Source: Saccoglossus kowalevskii (Eukaryota > Hemichordata > Enteropneusta > Harrimaniidae). Taken from it: DNA of 38,422 nucleotides. Position numbers and translations under genes: made by a program. Numbering within the stretch: the first letter of the stretch is position 1; every line of letters starts with the position of its first letter. Under the pieces are notes generated by a model. It saw only the letters and a list, made by a program, of their open reading frames with translations. It was not told the DNA's origin and did no database searches. The stretch is from positions 68,696-107,117 of the forward strand of contig NW_003144790.1 in assembly GCF_000003605.2 (NCBI RefSeq). Direction: 5' to 3'. Below, piece after piece: positions 29,678-38,422 of the stretch.

Positions 29678-32293
29678 GGTTAATGGTTGTTCTGACAGGG
29701 GTTACTATATAATAGCTGGGTGAACAAATATCCCAATTATTCGACATAATTCAAAACGTTGATCAATTTGAAAATAAATTGAGTACATTATAAAAGATTA
29801 CTAGTAAGCAATACGACATCACGAGAAGCAAACTCGCGCGCTTTGCGATCGTTTGTATTTCGCGTGCGTCAATTAAACGTGTAGCGTTACTGAACGCAGT
29901 GGTTGATAGGAAATGAGCAAACGTACACTGACATTTTTAACTATTATCTCTTATTAAATCACTGCTACAGGAAAGGGGTGTATTATAATAATATTATCAC
30001 ACAAAAACTGCAAAGTACGTATTCGAGTAGTACGGGATGGCATCGACCGTCGGTACTTGTACTAATGGTATATTTTTTTTTTAATTGGTCTTTCAAAATT
30101 ACAGAATATTATCAGCATATCGAATCCAAGCCTTGAATAATAAATTCGCAAGCACTTCGCACTAGGAGTCTTCCCTGTATGAACAGAAACACAAGAGATT
30201 TTTTACTGTTTTTTGCCGCTGGTGGCGTTCTAGATGATTCCGAATCGGCGTTAGTTATCACCCGACAGTATACTAGTATTAGAAGTTATTTACTAGCATC
30301 CGGCGTGAAAAGTTTCTGGCCAGCGTGCTAATTGTCTAATACTTTTAGCCGTCCTTATAAAAAAAGGGCGGAAGACAAGTATTTAAGAAGCCTTCTTTTA
30401 ATACACCTCGACACTTTTTGGAAATTGGTCTCGAACTTGAATACACATTTTGTTATATAAATCAAGTTCCACATTTACTGTAGATGTTACATTATATTAG
30501 TAATGCACAATTTAAGTACTGTAATAATGTACTTGGAATTTAAATGAAGGGATGATTCAGCCTAGTAAAGATAAACTTTATACAAAACATTCTTTTCAGT
30601 GAAAATTAATTCCATCTAAAAATTGACAGCTGATAAACAAATGCGCCGCCAACGGCAATGTTAATATCCATATTTTGCTCCCATCTGACGCATACATATA
30701 CATGTAGTTTACTTTTAACTTCGTCCGTTCTGACACTCTTTCGTGAAGCAAGCATTGTGCATTGTTCACTCAGTGAGAATCGTTGACAATTACCACGTAT
30801 TTGTCAACAATGGAAAAGTTCACACATGGAGTTGTTATCAGGAATCGCATTTTGATAGGCACGGAACCGATGCATCTGGGCAAATGAACAATAAACTATT
30901 TGAAATCGGAGCTAATGACATCACAGGATGTTCCTTTCTAGCTCCATGAGCCCAGTTAGTGTAACGACACTATAATCAAAAGAATCATCCATTTGCACAG
31001 AAGGTAAGGTATTTTATAGCGTAAGGAATACTTGTACTGCGACAATGCTGCATGTTCGTAGTTTTGTATACGGACAAATTTATCTGAAATAAATACGTAA
31101 ACGTGACGGAGCTACAACTGTATATCATCTATAATTGTGATTTTTCTGTCATGTTGAGGAGCAAATATGGTGACCATATAAATCATGTCTTATTATATAC
31201 TGCCAAAACAAATTCAAATAGATAATACCTTCTTTTGTCCAGGTCATAATAAATTTTATAATTATTGGATATTTTTGTTGAGTGTACTAGTATTATGACT
31301 CCCGGGACCGCCCGGTGTCGTTCGGGCTCCTACAGTGTTTACGTTCTACAAGGAAGCTGTAATGGTCCTACGTTTGGGCTCTTATAGTACACCCATTAAA
31401 ATTATTGAATACACATACAAGTGAACAATATTATTCCGGGTGATTTTTGATTCGTTGAAATGGTCCTGGATATTTTTTTCTACCAAGTAAGTATAACTTG
31501 GCTGACCTTTCAGTTGCGTCTGCATGTTAAAAAGAGGGAGTCAGTTTACATATAGAGTAGTCATACTCATATGGCCGTATTGATTATCTATGGTTCAGGA
31601 AATACACTGTACATTATACTTTAAATAAGTCACTGAAAATGCGGATAATGTTATTACACACATAAGACTAGTAATGGTACTAGCCTACGGCGTTGTTAGA
31701 GTGGGTGGAAGTTATTTAGATTTGGTTATCAGCTGACATCGCCGTAAAGTCAGACCATTCTGTGCGTGCACACATGTACGATTTAGTGGTTGCTAATGCT
31801 GTTTTCACATTGACGAGTTCGTAAACAATTGAGGAAGATCTTCGTAGTACACGCGGTATTACTGTGCTATCACAGTCCAGTGAACCCTTCTAAATTACCG
31901 TGAAGAGTGGTTATATGTGTTTATGAACATTGACTTACCTGTTGTAAATCGTCGATTGCATCTGTAGTAGTACATGTATACTTGGATTGTCTGTTCATCA
32001 TCTCAGTGGCGAAATTTGACGCACATGTGTTTGCAGACACGGATGCCAGAGGAACTGCGGTATGAACCCTGGCAGTCGTGATTGGTCTGAGCTTATGTAA
32101 ATGACGAGCGTAAGTGTGAATATCACCTAATTTGCATGATAAATGATGTTAACGCCCCTGTACATTCTGACACCTCGAACTTCAGGGCGCCATTATCGAC
32201 CCAATCATCGCAAAGCCAGGTCTCTTCAACACTAGAGACATTCATTGAACGTTAACACATTTTCAGACACTACGTTCTGTTGTTAACTAACAC

Positions 32294-32311
32294 CATGGAG
32301 GTACCTCCATG
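32294..32311. repeat. Perfect 18-bp palindrome
   Basis: CATGGAGGTACCTCCATG equals its own reverse complement, with no spacer. Confidence 0.9.
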
Positions 32312-32404
32312 CTAACACACAGGGCCGAGTCGTTTTACCAAAACCAATTCGGTTTAATCGGCATGCTTTCGAATAACACGCGGTCAACTATGTTTATGGA
32401 ACTG

Positions 32405-32420
32405 TAAACCACGTGGTTTA
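32405..32420. repeat. Perfect 16-bp palindrome with an E-box core
   Basis: TAAACCACGTGGTTTA is fully self-complementary and centred on CACGTG, a bHLH-type site. It lies 94 bp after the other palindrome. Confidence 0.9.
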
Positions 32421-33376
32421 TCATAGTACTCATTGTTTGCCAAGTTTATAATGATTTTCTTGAAATCTAAGTTAGAGTCGAGGGCAGAGAATAAAAAGTG
32501 AAAGTCCTTTGTGCGTGAACTCTTGTCAGTCACTGTTATGTAACAGTGTTTTTCTGTTTACAAGCAGGCCTTTTGTATTTACGTATACACTTTAATCACA
32601 GTTACCAGAGGAACGGTTAGGAAACTCTCGTTTCTTTTATTAGAATGCGTGTCTCGGTAAACATTTAAAACAAAGTGGAATTAGCATCCTGCCGATATAA
32701 CATTACATATTCGTTTGAAGACGATTCCATCGATTGGGGTTTTCTGTAATGTGTTTTTTTTCTTTAAATAAATCCCGATTTATACTACATTGTCAGGATT
32801 TGGTATGAATAATAACGCTGAAATAAAAAAATATATTCGGATAAAAACTGCACGATGAATCCACACAACTACTTTATGTGTCACTTACACTGCGGCAGTC
32901 TGCCAGCGGTCAGGGAGAAAATAACAAGATGTAGCCAAGATTGCTATCTGGGGAAAAAAGTTTCTGTAAACTTCGAAAAAAATGAAACTAACATTGTGTA
33001 AACTATCATAGTTCTCTCACAAATTCTAATTCAATGTCCAAAATAAACTTGTGAAACGTTCCGAGATGCATTTTGGGGGTACACATCAGCAGACGCAGAC
33101 TTACGATCGCCCTACTGAGACGATGACAATTTTCCATAACAACTTAATATTTAACTTACAGAAATGATGACATCCGATTTTTCAGCAATTTCCCCGAACC
33201 ATTATGGCAAAGGCAGACAAAATGGCTGACGTCGCTAACCTAAAAAAAAAAGTGTTATTGTCTAAAGTTACGATTGAAACTAGCTATGATAATCGCAGTT
33301 CCATAATAAAATACCCAAACAATAACGAATACTAACACTTTCGAACATTCTCAGACAGAGTTTTTTAGGGTACAAA

Positions 33377-33788
33377 ATGCCATGGTCATTTTCGATTCAC
33401 AGACGGCAAATCTGTCAACAAAGCAAATTATTTTTATGCAAAGCAACTTATCATTTAAGACACACATTTTATGGAGATTTCATGTACAAAGTTCAAAACC
33501 TTGAAGTAGACCCAACACTTATTAATAACTTTCTTTCTGGAGGAATTAATTTTAAGTTTAATGTACTTTTTAGCGACATATTGTGGAAAGTCAACAATAA
33601 TTTGGGGAATATTGTATCAAAGGAAGTTAGAGTATTTATTACTCAATTGTATAAGTATAGAAAAGAAAGTTTGAATTTAATGTGATTTTTCTTCTTTCCT
33701 TTTTCAAATATGTATGATTTGGTTGTTTTCTTCTCTTTGTTTGCCGCTCCAAAGGCTAATAAAATATTATTATTATTATTATTATTAT
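33377..33788 (+). mobile_element. 5'-truncated LINE 3' end with ATT-repeat tail
   Basis: A 102-codon open frame (33377-33685) ends in INFKFNVLFSDILWKVNNNL, then GNIVSKEVRVFITQLYKYRK and ESLNLM. This resembles the extreme C-terminus of LINE polymerase ORFs (hydrophobic block, then YxxRK just before the stop). A 70-bp 3' UTR-like stretch ends in GGCTAATAAAATATT followed by ATT repeats (to 33788), the usual 3' end of CR1/L2-type insertions. The open frame suggests a fairly young copy. The clade is not assigned. Confidence 0.6.
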
Positions 33789-34280
33789 CGGTATTTTTAT
33801 TTTTCTAAAACAACGAAACCTCAAATATTCGCACAGAAGTCGGTGATGTTTTTATGTAGATCTTTCATCTCAATGACCTCTATTTCTCCAATTTAGTGAA
33901 CACACGTGGTAAACGAACGAAGGTAGCAATGTAAGCGATGATGTCATAGTGGTTGGACACGCATCGAAGTGAAGTCCATGTTTAATTAGCATATCTGAAT
34001 AGAGTATCCCTTGGGGTAAAGGACTGTCACGACCACGTGACTTCTAATGCTAGATAGTGCTAGATTCATATTGTATTCTAAGTTCGCCAGGTGGGACACA
34101 GTCAATTTCCTTCCAAAATAATCACCTTATGAATTCAAAAAGGAGCGTGATGTCATGGTGTTGCATGACCTCTCAAACACGGATATCTTGCGAAGACCGT
34201 TGCATTTATCATGGATTACTTGTCGTGCCAAGGACTACAAACTAAAATTTTGCCGACAATACAACTTAATTTTTAGATTG
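33789..34280. other. Intergenic, nothing recognised
   Basis: AT-rich spacer between the LINE tail and the MITE. The only open frame (34057-34245) has no recognisable features. Confidence 0.5.
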
Positions 34281-34285
34281 TTAGA

Positions 34286-34953
34286 CCATAGACCTTAGAA
34301 AACAGGGACATGCAACTTCTGTCTAAGACAAAAGAAAATCCAGTTTCCTGTGTGCAACTTGGGTTATAATCCCCTGTATAGATAATCCCATTAATACATA
34401 TACCTATACATCTGAAACAGTTTTAGTTCTTACTTTTCTACGCTTTTTTATTTGTTTGATAAGTTATGCTGTGCCAATATTCACATTTGTCAGTGTATAA
34501 CAAGTGCACTATGCTATATCTTCTAAATATGATGAAAAATCCACTTGTTATAATGACACAAATGTTGACAGGTCATTGTTTACGTTTAGACAGTTTTGTT
34601 TTCTTGTAGAGAAAACTGACCATTTTTATTTCCCTTTTCTGTTTTCATTGTGGAATAAAAACTGTTAACTTTGCAATTTTTAGTTTCACTCGTATCAATA
34701 GAATGGGCTTGGCTATTCAGTTTTAATCAAATGTGATTTTTCTGATTATATTCTAACCACAAAGTTGGCTCATTTTGTGTAGCTACTATCTGGCAGCCAT
34801 GTTTGGCTTATGTAACAGGAGAGGATGTAACAGTGTTGTTGACATAGCTTTATTGTCAGTTTCACTAAGGTGTTAATTGGGTAGAGGATTATAACTAAGG
34901 TTACATGAAAGGGATACCTACAGTAGCATGTTCCTGTTTTCTAAGGTCTATGG
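34286..34953. mobile_element. Fold-back MITE (non-autonomous DNA transposon), 668 bp
   Basis: The left end (CCATAGACCTTAGAAAACAG, then GGACATGC) and the reverse complement of the right end (CCATAGACCTTAGAAAACAG, then GAACATGC) match at 27 of 28 positions. TTAGA flanks both ends directly (34281-34285 and 34954-34958), consistent with a 5-bp target-site duplication. Inside, further complementary blocks occur: GGTTATAATCCCCT against AGTTATAATCCTCT, and ACATTTGTCAGTGTATAACAAGTG near 34484-34507 against its complement near 34542-34570. Much of the element can therefore fold back on itself. There is no transposase. Confidence 0.8.
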
Positions 34954-34958
34954 TTAGA

Positions 34959-35997
34959 CTTAATAACAATTCTGAACGATTCATCATAAATGTAATATAT
35001 CAAGATTGCTATGTACCGAGGGATATGAAATGTTATACGTTAGTAGTTGAGGTATTGGCACAGCAACACACCCGAATAGCTGTTTGGTGAGGGGGATTCT
35101 GTTTATATGATCCGTGCATGATCCAATTGCGAACATTTATTTAGTTATTTATTTGTCATAGTAGTAAATTAGCTTTGTGTGAAAAAAAGTTGCAAAGGGG
35201 CCATTATAATATCCTCATCCCCGAAAGTTTAACTTGAAACTTGCAAGATCTTTAAACGAACAGAGCAAATAATGCAGTACATAAGCCCCATTGATTTGAA
35301 ATCGTTTACACGGAATTATACATAATGGAATTTTTCGCATGTACACAGTGTTGTTGTGTCGTCTCCAATGCTGCGTATAAGTAAACACATGCACAACTTA
35401 CTGCACACTTCGCATACTACGTAAAAGCACGAGGTCATTTTTTCACAATAAGTATTTAATTGCATATACTCAAATGATATTACAAAGTTAAAACATGTAA
35501 AGAGTACACTCCAATTAAAATTCACACTAGCTCACAGTTTGTGAAGTTGCATACCAAATGGTAACTGCTTATTTTTATTTTTTAAATGTTAAGATACATG
35601 TATGTTTTTCTCACGTCGATCTAGATTCCGACTTGTATATTGTGCCCATATTATAGTATTATTCCGATATCAGTGAGAATTATCGTCTCATTCTTAAGAT
35701 ACCAGTAGAAAAGCGCCACCAGTTTGCAGAGAGAAGAAACAAATAGTACATAGATGTATGCGAAATTATTCTATTAAGAATACGAAAACAAAACAAGTGT
35801 TGAAAGTGGACAAAGATTGCGGTTGAAACCAGGGAAAAAAATCAACTTCTAGTTGCAGAAATAGATATGGGTCTTGGGCAAAATAAGCGTAATCATGGTC
35901 CAGATTATATTTCATTATTGAAAAAATATCAAGTAGCGTCAGTGGCGTCTGTGATATGAAATACAAGAGTGTCTACTACCATTTATATACATGTATT
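34959..35997. other. Intergenic downstream of gene B, nothing recognised
   Basis: AT-rich. Short frames on both strands show no motif. Confidence 0.5.
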
Positions 35998-36003
35998 TTT
36001 ATT
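35998..36003 (-). terminator. Candidate polyadenylation signal of gene B
   Basis: AATAAA on the minus strand about 130 bp after the TGA of gene B, a normal distance for a short 3' UTR. Confidence 0.4.
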
Positions 36004-36135
36004 ATCGGTCCTCGCAGCTTTCTCTATTTTTTAATACAATAATTCCTTTTCAACATATTTTCAAAGCAATTACAGATTTGTCCGAACGTTTTTCTGCATG
36101 TCGTTTCACTAAAAGTCTCGGACACGTTATGCGCC

Positions 36136-36461
36136 TCAACCGATGCAGCGATCCTCATTGACATCAGTACCCCTTTGTGAGATACCACAGCTATCATTCA
36201 CACCTATGGCAGGTAGTGTACCAGCACAACTAGCGCGGATTTCTTCACACAATGATGGGCAAACCGGACGAGGCATAACACCCGACACCGGGCACTCTGG
36301 AAACGCCAGCACGCAAAGAAACAAATCCACATGTTCATGGCAACCCCTGACAGATTCGATATATTCAGTCACATTCGCAGTCACGTTGTTCGGAATGAAC
36401 AGAGTTTGGTTATATGGCAATATGTTGCATGCTTCCACTGTAATTGGTTGACACATCGAAT
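36136..36461 (-). CDS. Gene B exon: Frizzled CRD 3 and stop
   Basis: [20 protein letters not shown], then [37 protein letters not shown] and EDRCIG, then TGA. All ten cysteines are present, unlike the broken copy in gene A. Confidence 0.92.
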
Positions 36462-38388
36462 CTATAATAGGAAGGGAAAAAGTAAATGTTATTAACATTA
36501 TAAATAATCATATTTTGAAGGGCGGTGGTCGCGGCGCCACGTCATCTGTGATATGGGACTCATAGAGACGTATACAACGTGCGTACAACGTACCATTGCC
36601 CGTACTTCATTTAAAAATCACATAAAAATAAAATATAGCAAATTAATTATATTAATGACGTGACCTTAATAACATCGTATTATATAAGTCACGGAAGCTC
36701 CCTACCATCAAAGGTCGATACGAATTCGTCGAACTATGAGTAATAACTCACCTATATCATGACTTATGTCGTCTGGTTCTATGCAGCCCTGGTTATCTGG
36801 AACCTTTGGCGTCATGCTGCAGTTTATCTGAATATGTAATTGTTCCAAAATATACCCACAATCCTCCAGCACCTCTTTGCATAATGGCCGGCAGACTGGT
36901 CGGGATACAAGAGATTCAGCAGCCGGGCATTCTGGTAAAGTCATGGCGCAGATAACGAATTTGAAATGTTGATTGCAATTTCCCGCGAATTTGAAAACAA
37001 ACGTAAATGTTTGATCCAGACCTTTGACACTACTAGCAGGTAATATCGTCGAATTATAAGGCAGTACATTGCAAACGTCCAGTTCTATGCGATGGCATGA
37101 CGGGTAATCTGAAACAAATATCAATAAGGTCATTAAATTACTGATAATTACCATATGTTTGTCATTCTTACATCATTTCGGAACTGTGACGTCATTTTGC
37201 TTACATTTTTTTCCAATCAGCACGCGAATGTCTGATAATAAATGCCGCCCCACTGATCAACACCCACTGTCAAGTTGCTATGACAACGTTTCATTATTAT
37301 CAGGGACACATATTAGAATATTTAATAACATCAGCGAAAAGTGCTATTGCGCATGTAGTTAATTTCTGAATGCAAACTGTCGTTATTTTCCCAACCAGTC
37401 ACAATGTATGCGAACGCAAGCAAAATGCGAGCAAGTGTGATGGACTACGCTGATCTAGAATATAAATTTCTGTGCACCGATATCATCAACACAATCGATA
37501 TTGCTTGCTGCTAGGTTGTGTTACCCAGAAATGAAGTAAGAAATGTTGGAAATCGGGATAAAATTATGCGAATTATTTCCGTAGTTTCAATTACACGTTA
37601 CCCGAAAGAGTTTTTTTGTTATCTAATCAGATCTCTTCGTAGAAAGCGACAAATGCATTGGTAACGATATTCAGTAAGTTATGATACTTCTGATTGGTTT
37701 ATACTTACAGCAATTTGTTTCATCCGACGAATCGCCGCAGTCGTTATTGTGATTACAAACATCAGCCATGAGAACACACCTGCCATTACCACACATAAAC
37801 TCATTGTCGTTACACCTACTGCTATCTGAAAAAGATAATTAATGATACTTTGTTATTCAACAAAAATTGCCGATTTATGCCGCCAATCGTTCGCGTTATT
37901 AATGAGGTTGAATCACAATTGACTGATTAGATTTATAATATTATTATTTTTGCCACATAACTAAATAACAACTTCGAACGTAGACAAGAATACAAGTATA
38001 TGTAAGCGTGATAATAGAATAGGTAACGTACATAATGCTGTGGTCGAATTGTTTGGTTGTATACACTTGTTCGTGACGTGATGATCTTGCGACGACACAC
38101 TACAGTTGATGGATATACCAATCTGAGTCATTGCATCCTCACAACCTTCAAGAATCTCTAGACAGAACGCGTGACAAAACGGGCGAGGACTGTGGCCTTC
38201 CGGTGATGAGCATTCTGGGATAGCCACGGCGCAGAGATAAAAGTCAATATCGGGATGACAACCCCTGACGTAATTCGATAACATGCCAACATTTGTTGTA
38301 ATTTCTTCTAGAGCATGGACTTGTAATATAGTTCTATTATAAGGAAGGCGGTCACATGCACCGAAGTTGATATCACGGCATCGATAAT
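36136..38388 (-). CDS. Gene B: tandem paralogue of gene A, Fz-LDLa-Fz-Fz, 5' part beyond the window
   Basis: Four exons, 38388-38032, 37825-37709, 37108-36752 and 36461-36136, join in phase (all phase 1) to give 384 residues plus TGA. They comprise Frizzled CRD, LDLa, Frizzled CRD and a final Frizzled CRD, each CRD with the ten expected cysteines. Exon sizes of 357, 117 and 357 bp match the corresponding parts of gene A exactly. The N-terminal exons (TM and SEA, if the paralogy holds throughout) lie to the right of 38422. By eye, protein identity to gene A is about 70-75% in CRD 1, 85% in LDLa and 80% in CRD 2. The intact third CRD makes gene B the better guide to the ancestral form. Confidence 0.88.
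36752..37108 (-). CDS. Gene B exon: Frizzled CRD 2
   Basis: [19 protein letters not shown], then [36 protein letters not shown] and QGC. It ends HDI and then G|GTGAGT, open through the junction where gene A has a stop. Confidence 0.92.
37709..37825 (-). CDS. Gene B exon: LDL-receptor class A repeat
   Basis: [20 protein letters not shown], then [18 protein letters not shown], with six cysteines and the SDE motif. Confidence 0.95.
38032..38388 (-). CDS. Gene B exon: Frizzled CRD 1
   Basis: The TTCTCTAG acceptor is followed by [19 protein letters not shown], then [38 protein letters not shown] and KCIQ. The donor is TTAT|GTACGT, phase 1. In gene A the same position is inside a longer exon. Confidence 0.9.
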
Positions 38389-38422
38389 CTAGAGAATAAA
38401 TAAGATTTGATCACAGAAAATG

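Larger units (their letters stand above)
29678..33376. other. Intergenic upstream of gene A
   Basis: No gene recognised on either strand. A TATATAG word on the minus strand (about 29706-29713) is too close to the gene A ATG to be a convincing TATA box. Two perfect palindromes (32294-32311 and 32405-32420) lie within it. A plus-strand micro-ORF beginning with two ATGs near 33204 has no family match. Confidence 0.5.

Noticed and set aside
29706-29713. TATATAG word upstream of gene A taken as a TATA box
   Set aside because: Only about 30 bp from the ATG, leaving no room for a leader; more likely chance in AT-rich DNA.
33204-33335. Micro-ORF beginning MAKADKMADVANLK with a good Kozak context
   Set aside because: Only about 43 codons, part of it a translated A-tract, with no convincing donor and no family resemblance.
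36143-36451. 102-codon plus-strand frame opposite the last CRD exon of gene B
   Set aside because: Antisense shadow of a well-supported exon.

Overview
This is an AT-rich eukaryotic genomic window from an animal. It has spliced protein-coding genes with GT-AG introns of about 0.15 to 1.5 kb, TA and homopolymer microsatellites, decayed LINE retrotransposons and a fold-back MITE. The gene content (a glycosyl hydrolase family 9 cellulase with animal-style introns, and membrane proteins combining SEA, Frizzled-CRD and LDL-receptor class A domains) points to a marine invertebrate, either a non-vertebrate deuterostome or a lophotrochozoan. The sequence alone does not let me name the phylum. All reading frames used here follow the standard genetic code.

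Left part (1-13.2 kb): I find no gene that I can defend. It holds a diverged inverted-repeat pair (208-400 and 2212-2412), a degenerate GC-rich tandem repeat (1536-1647), the 3' end of a dead LINE on the minus strand (4125-4701) and one speculative transmembrane exon (5749-5868). A GC-rich interspersed repeat of a type I recall from many aquatic animals lies at 14297-14425.

Centre (13.3-23.7 kb): a complete plus-strand GH9 endo-beta-1,4-glucanase gene. Ten coding exons from 15717 to 23311 join in phase into 497 codons with both catalytic regions intact. A possible extra 5' exon lies at 13321-13348, behind a TATA-like box.

Right part (25.4-38.4 kb): two tandem minus-strand paralogues. Gene A (ATG 29677) encodes a predicted type II membrane protein with the order cytoplasmic tail, TM, SEA, Fz-CRD, LDLa, Fz-CRD. 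It stops at a TAA immediately before the last splice junction, and a third CRD exon behind that stop is cut off after 144 bp. Gene B runs off the right edge of the window. It keeps the same Fz-LDLa-Fz exons and has an intact third Fz-CRD with all ten cysteines. The broken third-CRD exon of gene A is far more similar to gene B (3 differences in 144 bp) than the adjacent second-CRD exon is (about 44 in 351), which suggests gene conversion or a very recent copy event. A 5'-truncated LINE tail (33377-33788), a 668-bp fold-back MITE with TTAGA flanks (34286-34953) and two perfect palindromes lie between the two genes.

The cellulase and the SEA/Fz genes have no evident functional link. The most interesting biology is the tandem SEA-Fz-LDLa family. 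It looks like corin or a Frizzled-type receptor reduced to an ectodomain with no protease or seven-pass domain, which would fit a shed Wnt-binding decoy (inference).
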